Shown here in pieces: positions 55,942 to 63,498 of a stretch of 64,000 nt of DNA. This DNA comes from Streptomyces sp. 840.1. Lineage in GTDB: Bacteria > Actinomycetota > Actinomycetes > Streptomycetales > Streptomycetaceae. The notes below the pieces were generated by a model. That model was given only the letters and a program-made list of their open reading frames with translations. It was not told the origin of the DNA and did no database searches. Every line of letters starts with the position of its first letter. Position 1 is the first letter of the stretch. The stretch spans positions 4,593,001 through 4,657,000 of the forward strand of contig NZ_RJUU01000001.1 in the NCBI RefSeq assembly GCF_003751445.1, in the 5' to 3' direction. Made by a program: the position numbers and the translations under genes.

Positions 55942-57612
55942 ATGACCCAGCCCAACGGCGGCGACCTGCTCGTCGAGACGCTGCGCGGACTCGGCGTCGA
56001 CACGGTGTTCGGCATCGTCAGCGTGCACAACCTGCCGCTCGTCGAAGCCGTCGACCGCGACCTGCGCTTCGTCCCCGTCCGGCACGAGGCAGCGGCCGTC
56101 AACGCCGCCGACGGCTACGCCCGCGCCACCGGCAACCTCGGCTGCGCCCTCACCAGCACCGGCACCGGCGCGGGCAACGCGGCGGGCTCCCTCATCGAAT
56201 CCCTCAGCTCCGGCACCCCCGTCCTGCACATCACCGGCCAGATCGACAGCGAGTACCTCGGCTCCGGACGCGGCTTCATCCACGAGACGAAGGACCAGCT
56301 CGGCATGTTGCGGGCGGTCTCCACGCACGCCGTCACGGTCACCGACGCCGCGTCCGCCGGCGACCTCCTCCGCGACGCCGCCGCCCGCGCCCTGACCGCA
56401 CCGCACGGACCGGTCAGCGTCGAGTGGCCCATCGACCTGCAGTTCGCCCCGCAACACCTCACCGGCACCCCGGTCCCCGCAGCGGCCGTACCCGCCCTGC
56501 CCGAGCCCGCACTCCTCGACGAGGCCGCCGCACTGCTGTCCGCGGCCCGCCGCCCCCTCGTCTGGGCCGGCGGCGGCGCCAACAGCGCCCGGCCCGAACT
56601 CGCCGCCCTGCTCGACGCGCTGGACGCCGGGCTCGTCACCTCCAACTCCGGCCGGGGCTCCGTACCCGAGTCCGACGAGCGGGTCCTCGGCAACTACGCC
56701 ACCGCACCGGCCGGCCGCGCCCTGCTCGCCGAAGCCGACGTGCTGCTCTCCATCGGCACCCACTTCCGCTCCAACGAGACCGCCGACTACAGCCTCGGAC
56801 TCCCGCCCGTCCACCTCCAGCTGGACCTCGACCCCGCCGCCCCCGGCCGCGTGTACCCCGCCACCGTCGCCCTGCACGGCGACGCCGGCGCCGTACTCGC
56901 CGCCCTCCTGGGACGCGTCACCAGCGGCGGTACGGAGCCGGGCTGGCCCGAGCGCGTCCGCAGGGCCCGCACCGACGCCCGCACAGCGCAGCGCCACGCC
57001 ATCGGACCCCAGGCCGCGATCAACGACGCGATCCGTGACGCCTGCCCGCCCGGCTCCGTCATCGCCCGCGACGTGACCATCCCCTCCTCCACCTGGGGAA
57101 ACCGGCTTCTGGAGATCACCGACCCGGCCACCAACGTCTTCCCGCGCGGCGGCGGCATCGGACAGGGGCTCGCCATGGGCATCGGCGCCGCACTCGGCCG
57201 CCCCCGCACCCCGGCCGTCGTCATCGCCGGCGACGGCGGCCTCGCCGTCCACCTCGGCGAACTCCTCACCCTCGCCCAGGAGAAGCCCGACCTCACCCTC
57301 CTCGTCTTCAACGACGGCGGCTACGGCGTCCTGCGCAACATGCAGGACAGCCACTTCCCGCGCCGCTCCGGCGTCGACCTCACCACCCCCGACTTCGAAC
57401 AGCTCGCCGCCGCCGTCGGCCTCCCCTACGCACGCGTCGCCGCCGAGTCCGACGCCGGGCCCGTCATCAAGCAGGCCATCGCCTCCCCGGGGCCCGTCCT
57501 CGTCGAGATCGACCTCGACGCGCTCGGCCCGATGAACACCCCGTTCACCCCGCCGGTCAAGCTCCCCGCAGCCGCCACCGATACCTCTGGAGAAGGAGGC
57601 AACCCGTCATGA
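55942..57612 (+). CDS. Thiamine diphosphate-dependent enzyme (benzoylformate decarboxylase/acetolactate synthase type)
   Basis: A 556-residue ThDP enzyme. The catalytic Glu is in PVRHEAAAVNAADGYARATG; the central domain has WAGGGANSARPELAAL; the C-terminal ThDP/Mg site runs from IAGDGGLAVHLGELLTLAQ to FNDGGYG. The acid decarboxylated or joined is unknown; a 2-oxo acid made by ring cleavage is a fair guess. ATG 55942 follows CAGGAG. It overlaps the reductase gene by 4 bp. Confidence 0.88.
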   Translation: MTQPNGGDLLVETLRGLGVDTVFGIVSVHNLPLVEAVDRDLRFVPVRHEAAAVNAADGYARATGNLGCALTSTGTGAGNAAGSLIESLSSGTPVLHITGQIDSEYLGSGRGFIHETKDQLGMLRAVSTHAVTVTDAASAGDLLRDAAARALTAPHGPVSVEWPIDLQFAPQHLTGTPVPAAAVPALPEPALLDEAAALLSAARRPLVWAGGGANSARPELAALLDALDAGLVTSNSGRGSVPESDERVLGNYATAPAGRALLAEADVLLSIGTHFRSNETADYSLGLPPVHLQLDLDPAAPGRVYPATVALHGDAGAVLAALLGRVTSGGTEPGWPERVRRARTDARTAQRHAIGPQAAINDAIRDACPPGSVIARDVTIPSSTWGNRLLEITDPATNVFPRGGGIGQGLAMGIGAALGRPRTPAVVIAGDGGLAVHLGELLTLAQEKPDLTLLVFNDGGYGVLRNMQDSHFPRRSGVDLTTPDFEQLAAAVGLPYARVAAESDAGPVIKQAIASPGPVLVEIDLDALGPMNTPFTPPVKLPAAATDTSGEGGNPS

Positions 57613-58571
57613 CACCCGCCGAGGAACCCCGGCTCGACCTGCTCGTCCACCGCATGACCTGGGAGGCCGACGGCGTCCTGAGCGTCGAACTCACCCGCCC
57701 GGACGGCTCCCCGCTCCCCGCCTGGCGGCCCGGCGCCCACATCGACGTACACACCGGCGGGCACGTCCGCCAGTACTCGCTGTGCTCCGACCCCGCCGAC
57801 ACCGGCCACTGGCGCATCGGCGTCCTGCGGGAACCCGCCTCCCGCGGCGGCTCCGCCCACGTCCACAGCGGGCTCCGCCCCGGCCAGACCCTCCATGTCC
57901 GGGGCCCGCGCAACCACTTCGAGCTCGACACCGCCCCCGGCATCACCGGCTACCTCTTCATCGCGGGCGGCATCGGCATCACCCCGCTCCTGGCCATGGC
58001 CCGCGAGGCCGCCCGCACCGGCACCCCGTGGCGGCTCGTCCACGGCGGCCGCACCCGAGCCTCCATGGCCTTCGGCGCCGAGCTCCGCGCACTGGCCGAA
58101 CTGCCCGGCGGGTCCGTGGAGTTCGTGCCGCAGGACGAGAGCGGCCACCCCGACCTCGACGCCCTGCTCGCCGGCCTCGACCCGGGCACCCAGGTCTACT
58201 GCTGCGGGCCCGAACCCCTCCTCGCCGCAGTCGAGGAACGCCGCCCCGACGCCCGCACCGAACGCTTCACCGCGCCCACCGCCCCACCGCGCGAGGGCGA
58301 GGACACCGGCTTCGACGTCGTGTGCTCGCGCACCGGACGCACCGTCGGGGTGGGCCCCGGCACCTCCGTCCTCGACGCACTGGAGGGCGCCGGCATCCCC
58401 GTCGCCTCCTCCTGCCGCGACGGAATCTGCGGTACCTGCGAGACCAAGGTCCTCGAAGGCACCCCCGACCACCGCGACTTCCTGCTCACCGACGGCGAAC
58501 GCGAAGCCGGCGCGTCGATGATGCTCTGCGTCTCCCGCGCCCGCACCCCCCGCCTCGTACTCGACCTCTGA
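57609..58571 (+). CDS. Oxygenase reductase (phthalate dioxygenase reductase type, flavin and 2Fe-2S)
   Basis: A 320-residue electron-transfer protein. It has an FMN domain (RPGAHIDVHTGGHVRQYSLCS), an NAD domain (FIAGGIGITPLLAMAREA, VYCCGPEPLL) and a C-terminal plant-type ferredoxin with its four Cys in SCRDGICGTCETKVLEG and MMLCVSRA. It passes electrons from NAD(P)H to the Rieske oxygenase encoded two genes downstream. ATG 57609 overlaps the previous stop. Confidence 0.93.
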   Translation: MTPAEEPRLDLLVHRMTWEADGVLSVELTRPDGSPLPAWRPGAHIDVHTGGHVRQYSLCSDPADTGHWRIGVLREPASRGGSAHVHSGLRPGQTLHVRGPRNHFELDTAPGITGYLFIAGGIGITPLLAMAREAARTGTPWRLVHGGRTRASMAFGAELRALAELPGGSVEFVPQDESGHPDLDALLAGLDPGTQVYCCGPEPLLAAVEERRPDARTERFTAPTAPPREGEDTGFDVVCSRTGRTVGVGPGTSVLDALEGAGIPVASSCRDGICGTCETKVLEGTPDHRDFLLTDGEREAGASMMLCVSRARTPRLVLDL

Positions 58572-58593
58572 AACGCCCCCGAAGGGAGCCGGC

Positions 58594-58824
58594 ATGACCA
58601 CCCCGAACACCCCGCAGTACCTCAACCCCAACCAGGCCCGCACCGCCGAGCCCACCCCGTACGAGAAGAAGCTCGCGGCCGAGATCGAGGAGGTCTTCGG
58701 CAGCGGCGCCCACGACCTGCCCGGCCTCGTCGCCGGTCTCAACGCCCGCGACCTGCCCGCACCCGACGGCAGCCCGTGGACCGAGGAAACCTTCCGCACC
58801 GAGATGCGACGCCTGGGAGCGTGA
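58594..58824 (+). CDS. Small conserved protein between reductase and oxygenase genes
   Basis: A 76-residue soluble protein (EPTPYEKKLAAEIEEVFGSG, HDLPGLVAGLNARDLPAPDG, WTEETFRTEMRRLGA). The last part resembles the 'recombinase-like helix-turn-helix' fold sometimes annotated in oxygenase clusters, but it is too small to be a recombinase. It starts 22 bp after the reductase with GGGAGCC and ends 7 bp before the oxygenase, so it probably helps that oxygenase, for example as a small subunit or assembly factor. Confidence 0.75.
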   Translation: MTTPNTPQYLNPNQARTAEPTPYEKKLAAEIEEVFGSGAHDLPGLVAGLNARDLPAPDGSPWTEETFRTEMRRLGA

Positions 58825-58831
58825 GACAACC

Positions 58832-59920
58832 ATGACCACCACCGCCACCACCCCCGTACAGCCCGGCACCCCCACCCGCCCCTCCGAGGTCGCCCGCCCC
58901 GGCAACCGCACCGCCGACCGGCTCTTCGCCACCGGCATCCGCAACCAGTGGTACGCGGTCTGCCCCTCCGGCTTCGTCCCCGCAGGCGGCATGAAGCGCC
59001 TCACCCTCCTCGGTGAGGAATGGCTCCTCTTCCGCCGCGCCGACGGCACCCTCCACATGCTGGAGGACCGCTGCCCGCACCGCGGCGCCCGCCTCTCCCT
59101 CGGCAAACACCTCGGTGACCGGATCGCCTGCTGGTACCACGGCGTCCAGGTCGACGGCACCGGCACCGTCGCCGCCGTACCGGGGCTGCCCGGCTGCAAC
59201 CTCGAAGGCAAGCAGCTCGTCGCCGCACCCCACGTCATCGAGACCGGCGGCGGGATCCTCGCGTACTTCGGGGACGAGGCGCACCCCGAACCGGCCCCGC
59301 TCACCCTCCCCGAACAGCTCACGGACCCCGGCACGACCGCGTTCCTCTGCTACGCCGAGTGGAACGTCAACTGGCGCTACGCCGTGGAGAACCTGCTCGA
59401 CCCCATGCACGGATCGTTCCTGCACCGCGACTCGCACAGCATGGCCGAGGGACAGACCACCGCACGCTTCCGCATCCGCGAGACCGAACGCGGCTTCTTC
59501 TTCGAGAAGACCGACCAGAGCGGCGTCAACTTCGACTGGGTCGAGCTCTGCCGCACCGGCGTCGACTGGGTCGACCTCACCATCCCGTACCCGCCGACCG
59601 CCGGGCCCGGTGGCCCGTTCGGAATCGTCGGCATGGCCACCCCCATCGACGAGGACCGCTGCGCCGTCTTCTTCTGGCGCTACCGCAAGGTCACCGACTG
59701 GCAGCGCGACACCTGGCGCTTCCTCTACAGGACGCTCCTGGAGGACCGTCACTGGGAGGTGCTCGAACAGGACCGCGTCATGCTGGAGGACCTCCGTACG
59801 GACGCCGACCAGGCGGAGAACCTCTACCAGCACGACCTGGGCGTGGTCCGCGTCCGCCGCATGTACCGCACCGAGGCCGAGGCCCAGGCCCAGGCCCAGG
59901 CCCAGGCGGCAACGACCTGA
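58832..59920 (+). CDS. Rieske non-heme iron oxygenase, catalytic subunit
   Basis: A 362-residue oxygenase. The Rieske 2Fe-2S ligands are Cys-x-His in EDRCPHRGARLSLG and Cys-x-x-His in RIACWYHGVQVDG. The mononuclear iron site has two His in NLLDPMHGSFLHRDSH and a late Asp in EDLRTDADQAEN. Such enzymes dihydroxylate, demethylate or hydroxylate aromatic rings. The C-terminus has an Ala/Gln tail encoded by a 6-bp tandem repeat (CAGGCC, about 59880-59907). It is the last gene of the cluster, followed by three dispersed repeats and the convergent marR. Confidence 0.92.
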   Translation: MTTTATTPVQPGTPTRPSEVARPGNRTADRLFATGIRNQWYAVCPSGFVPAGGMKRLTLLGEEWLLFRRADGTLHMLEDRCPHRGARLSLGKHLGDRIACWYHGVQVDGTGTVAAVPGLPGCNLEGKQLVAAPHVIETGGGILAYFGDEAHPEPAPLTLPEQLTDPGTTAFLCYAEWNVNWRYAVENLLDPMHGSFLHRDSHSMAEGQTTARFRIRETERGFFFEKTDQSGVNFDWVELCRTGVDWVDLTIPYPPTAGPGGPFGIVGMATPIDEDRCAVFFWRYRKVTDWQRDTWRFLYRTLLEDRHWEVLEQDRVMLEDLRTDADQAENLYQHDLGVVRVRRMYRTEAEAQAQAQAQAATT

Positions 59921-59924
59921 AACC

Positions 59925-59939
59925 GTCCTCAATCGCCGG
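59925..59939 (-). repeat. AGCCCGTCCGGCGATTGAGG repeat, copy 7 (truncated)
   Basis: GTCCTCAATCGCCGG is a cut-off minus-orientation copy starting 4 bp after the Rieske oxygenase stop. Confidence 0.7.
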
Positions 59940-59966
59940 CCCAGCCAGCCGGACTCCGGCCCAAAC

Positions 59967-59989
59967 AAGCCCGTCCGGCGATTGAGGAC
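59967..59989 (+). repeat. AGCCCGTCCGGCGATTGAGGAC repeat, copy 8
   Basis: A full plus-orientation copy, followed by a GC-rich dyad of the form CCGCGCCGGGGCATCGGCGC. Confidence 0.8.
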
Positions 59990-60021
59990 GCCCCCGCGCC
60001 GGGGCATCGGCGCCCCGATTC

Positions 60022-60044
60022 AAGCCCGTCCGGCGATTGAGGAC
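60022..60044 (+). repeat. AGCCCGTCCGGCGATTGAGGAC repeat, copy 9
   Basis: A full plus-orientation copy 55 bp after copy 8 and followed by a related dyad (CCGCGCCGGGGCCCCGGCGC), so the duplicated unit is about 55 bp long. Confidence 0.8.
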
Positions 60045-60104
60045 ACCACCCGCGCCGGGGCCCCGGCGCTCCCGCGGGAGCGACTCCGCCCCGCCCCCCA
60101 ACCG

Positions 60105-60662
60105 CTACGCGTCCCCCTCCGCCGCCAGCACGGACCGCTCCAGCTTCTCCAGCAACCGCGCCAGCTGCCGGCACTCCGCCGGAGACAACCCGGCCAGCAT
60201 CCGCCGCTCGTTGTCCAGATGCTCGGAGAACAGCTCGTCGATCACGGACAACCCCTCGTCCGTCAGCCGGGAGTGCACCACCCGCCGGTCCTGCGGATCA
60301 CGCTCCCGCCGGATCAGCCCGTCCTTCTCCAGCCGGTCGATCCGCAGTGTCACCCCCGCCGAACTGATCAGCCCCGAATCGGCCAGCTCACCCGCCGTAC
60401 GGCGAAACGGCGCGCCCGCCCTGCGCAACGCGGTCAGTACGTCGAACCCGGCCATCGACAGCCCCTTGCGCTCCACCGGCCGCGAGATCGCCGTGCTGTA
60501 CCGCAGGAACGCCCGGTGCAGCCTGCCGAACACCTCCAGCGGAGCCGTGTCCAGCTCCGGCCGCTCGCGCCGCCAGTCCTCCACGATCGAGGCCACCGCG
60601 TCCTGCCCCCTCGCGGACGCCGTGGTCGTCGCGGATGTCGCGGAAGCCTGGTTCTTCGCCAT
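60105..60662 (-). CDS. MarR-family regulator
   Basis: A 185-residue regulator with a central winged helix (GFDVLTALRRAGAPFRRTAGELADSG, SSAGVTLRIDRLEKDGLI) and the wing RRERDPQDRRVVHSRLTDEG. ATG 60662 is preferred because GGAGGAG lies 8 bp upstream; an earlier ATG at 60689 is less well placed. It is convergent with the catabolic cluster and divergent from pepN. A 19-bp dyad at 60692-60710 matches two dyads before the cluster, so it probably represses itself and the cluster until an aromatic ligand binds. Confidence 0.88.
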   Translation of the reverse strand: MAKNQASATSATTTASARGQDAVASIVEDWRRERPELDTAPLEVFGRLHRAFLRYSTAISRPVERKGLSMAGFDVLTALRRAGAPFRRTAGELADSGLISSAGVTLRIDRLEKDGLIRRERDPQDRRVVHSRLTDEGLSVIDELFSEHLDNERRMLAGLSPAECRQLARLLEKLERSVLAAEGDA

Positions 60663-60691
60663 CGCCGGCACTCCTCCGTACAGATACACAA

Positions 60692-60710
60692 CGGGTAAGA
60701 ATCTTAGCCC
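60692..60710. promoter_or_regulatory. Putative MarR operator M (autoregulatory)
   Basis: CGGGTAAGAATCTTAGCCC is a 19-bp dyad with the perfect core TAAGA-A-TCTTA, 30 bp before the marR start. It shares the AG at positions 7-8 and the TTAG at 13-16 with sites A and B before the cluster. Confidence 0.6.
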
Positions 60711-60824
60711 TCAAAGGAACCACCCGGACCCCGGGCCGGACCCCGCCCGCGCCCCGGCCCGGACCCGCTCAGCCCGCCGCGAACCCGCCTGCGCACCGCA
60801 CACCGCATACGGCAGCATGGGGCC

Positions 60825-63329
60825 ATGTCCGTACTGATGCGCGACGAAGCGCAGACCCGAGCCCAGTTCCTCGACGTACAGCGGTACACGATCGACCTCG
60901 ATCTGACCGCGGGGGAGGAGACCTTCGACTCCCGTACCCTCATCCGGTTCACCGCCCGCACGGACGGCGACACCTTCGTCGAGATCAAGCCCGCCACCCT
61001 GCGCTCGATCAGCCTCGACGGGCAGCCGCTCGACCCCGCGGACCTCGACGGCAACCGCTTCCCGCTCACCGCCCTGACCAGCGGCGAACACGAACTCCGG
61101 GTCGACGCCGCGATGCGCTACTCCCGGACCGGCGAAGGCATGCACCGCTTCACCGACCCCACCGACAACGAGACCTACGTCTACACCCAGCTCTTCATGG
61201 AGGACGTCCAGCGCGTCTTCGCCGCGTTCGACCAGCCCGACCTCAAGTCCGTCTTCGCCCTCACCGTCACCGCCCCCGAAGGCTGGACCGTCCTCGGCAA
61301 CGGCATCGCCCGGCGCGCCGACGACGGCCGCTGGACCCTCGCCCCCACCCCGCCGATCTCCACCTACCTCGTCGCCGTCGCCGCGGGTCCCTGGCACTCC
61401 GTGACCACCGAACACGCCGGACTGCCCTTCGGCATCCACTGCCGCGCCTCCCTCGCCCCCCACCTCGACGCCGACGCCGAGGAGATCCTCGACATCACCC
61501 GGGCCTGCTTCGACCGGTTCCAGGAGAAGTTCGACGAGCCCTACCCGTTCGACTCCTACGACCAGGCCTTCGTCCCCGAGTTCAACGCGGGCGCCATGGA
61601 GAACCCCGGCCTCGTCACCTTCCGCGACGAGTTCGTCTACCGCTCCGCCGTCACCGCCACCGAGCGCCAGACCCGCGGCATGGTCATCGCCCACGAGATG
61701 GCCCACATGTGGTTCGGCGACCTCGTCACCCTCGCCTGGTGGGACGACATCTGGCTCAACGAGTCCTTCGCCGAGTACATGGGCTACCAGACCCTCGCCG
61801 AAGCCACCCCCTACACCGACACCTGGGTCGACTTCGGCGTCGCCCGCAAGAGCTGGGGATACGACGCCGACCAGCGACCCTCCACCCACCCCGTGGCCCC
61901 CGACCCGGCCGCCGTCCCCGACACCGCCTCCGCGATGCTCAACTTCGACGGCATCTCCTACGCCAAGGGCGCCTCCGCCCTGCGCCAGCTCGTCGCCTGG
62001 CTCGGCGAGAAGGACTTCCTGGCCGGCATCAACGCCCACTTCGCCCGCCACAAGTTCGGCAACGCCACCCTGGCCGACTTCATCGACAACCTCGCCTCCG
62101 CCACCGACCACGACGTCCACGCCTGGGCCGACGAGTGGCTGCGCACCACCGGGGTCGACACCCTCACCCCGCACATCACCGAGGCCGACACCAGCTGGTC
62201 CCTCACCGTCGGCCACCAGGGCTCCCGCCCCCACCGCATCGCCGTCGGCACCTACGACCACGCCATCGACACCCAGTCCGGCCCCGACCGGCTCGTCCTG
62301 CGCGACCGCTTCGACGTCACCGTCCCCCAGGACGACGCACCCGCCACCCGGCCCGGCCGCCGCCCCGCCCTCGTCGTCCTCAACGACAGCGACCTCACCT
62401 ACGCCAAGGTCCGCCTCGACCCGGACTCCTGGAACACCGTCCTGAGCAGCCTCTCCGGCATCCCCGACGCGCTCACCCGGGCCGTCGTGTGGAACACCGC
62501 CCGCGACATGGTCCGCGACGGCGAACTCGACCCCGCCACCTACATCGAGGCCGCCCGCACCCACCTCCCGCACGAGAGCGACCTCGCACTCCACCAGGGC
62601 GTCCTGACCTTCGCCAACACCCAGATCGCCGGCCGCTACCTCAGCCCCGAGGACCGCCCGGCCGCCCTCACCGCCCTCACCGCCCTGTGCCGCGACCTCA
62701 TCCGCCGCACCGAGGACGGCAGCAACCCCGGCCTCCGCCTCGTCGCCGTACGCCACCTCATCGACGCCGCCACCCAGCCCGACGCCATCCAGGGCTGGCT
62801 CACCGACGGCACCGTCCCCGGCGGACCCGAACTCGACGCCGAACTGCGCTGGCGCGTCCTCACCCGCCTCGCCGTCCTCGGCGCCGTCGACGAGACGGCC
62901 ATCGCCGCCGAACTGGACCAGGACCCCAGCGCCACCGGCCAGGAAGGCGCCGCCCGCTGCCGCGCCGCCCTGCCCACCCCCGAGGCCAAGGCGGCCGCCT
63001 GGCAGGCCATGTTCACCGACGACAGCCTCTCCAACTACCTCTTCATCGCGGTCGCGCAGGGCTTCTGGCAGCCCGAACAGGCCGAGCTCGTCAGCGCGTA
63101 CGTGCCCCGCTACTACCCCGAGGCGACCCAGCTCGCCGTCCGCCGCGGGCCCGCCATCGCGGAGGCCGCCGGACGGTACGCCTTCCCCGCGTACGCCGTC
63201 GACGCGAACAGCCTCCACCTCGGCGAGCGGGCACTCACCGACCAGGCGCTGATCCCCGCGCTGCGCCGCAAGCTCACCGACCAGATCGACGATCTGCGCC
63301 GCGCCCTCGCCGTCCGCGAAGCCCACTGA
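60825..63329 (+). CDS. pepN: Aminopeptidase N (M1 family)
   Basis: An 834-residue zinc aminopeptidase. The substrate-binding GAMEN motif is in FNAGAMENPGLVTF; the zinc site HEMAHMWFG and, 18 residues after its last His, NESFAEYMGYQ give the HExxHx18E pattern; a catalytic Tyr is expected in the GISYAKGASALRQL region. The C-terminal helical domain is complete. No signal peptide is seen, so it is a cytosolic enzyme removing N-terminal residues from peptides. ATG 60825 has only a G-rich stretch upstream. Divergent from marR. Confidence 0.95.
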   Translation: MSVLMRDEAQTRAQFLDVQRYTIDLDLTAGEETFDSRTLIRFTARTDGDTFVEIKPATLRSISLDGQPLDPADLDGNRFPLTALTSGEHELRVDAAMRYSRTGEGMHRFTDPTDNETYVYTQLFMEDVQRVFAAFDQPDLKSVFALTVTAPEGWTVLGNGIARRADDGRWTLAPTPPISTYLVAVAAGPWHSVTTEHAGLPFGIHCRASLAPHLDADAEEILDITRACFDRFQEKFDEPYPFDSYDQAFVPEFNAGAMENPGLVTFRDEFVYRSAVTATERQTRGMVIAHEMAHMWFGDLVTLAWWDDIWLNESFAEYMGYQTLAEATPYTDTWVDFGVARKSWGYDADQRPSTHPVAPDPAAVPDTASAMLNFDGISYAKGASALRQLVAWLGEKDFLAGINAHFARHKFGNATLADFIDNLASATDHDVHAWADEWLRTTGVDTLTPHITEADTSWSLTVGHQGSRPHRIAVGTYDHAIDTQSGPDRLVLRDRFDVTVPQDDAPATRPGRRPALVVLNDSDLTYAKVRLDPDSWNTVLSSLSGIPDALTRAVVWNTARDMVRDGELDPATYIEAARTHLPHESDLALHQGVLTFANTQIAGRYLSPEDRPAALTALTALCRDLIRRTEDGSNPGLRLVAVRHLIDAATQPDAIQGWLTDGTVPGGPELDAELRWRVLTRLAVLGAVDETAIAAELDQDPSATGQEGAARCRAALPTPEAKAAAWQAMFTDDSLSNYLFIAVAQGFWQPEQAELVSAYVPRYYPEATQLAVRRGPAIAEAAGRYAFPAYAVDANSLHLGERALTDQALIPALRRKLTDQIDDLRRALAVREAH

Positions 63330-63357
63330 CCCGGACCGACGAAGAACCCGCACCACC

Positions 63358-63399
63358 CGTGCCCGGCCCGCCCCCGTCCCCGAGGGCGGGCCGGGCACG
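63358..63399 (+). terminator. Terminator after pepN
   Basis: A 16-bp perfect stem (63358-63373 CGTGCCCGGCCCGCCC with 63384-63399) around a 10-nt loop, 28 bp after the stop codon. Confidence 0.85.
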
Positions 63400-63498
63400 G
63401 CCCGTTGTGCGCCGGGCAGGCTGCCGGGCCGTGTCCGTCGGCCCCGTCCGGTGACACACGTCACAGGAACCCGCCGGACCGCTCGGACATTAAGCCAC

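Noticed and set aside
49455..59920. Secondary-metabolite biosynthetic cluster
   Set aside because: There is no PKS, NRPS, terpene, RiPP or other core synthase; the oxygenase, ring-cleavage and dehydrogenase set fits catabolism.
59925..60044. CRISPR or attachment site made of AGCCCGTCC repeats
   Set aside because: Copies are in mixed orientation with uneven spacing and occur at many unrelated gene ends; no integrase or cas gene is present.
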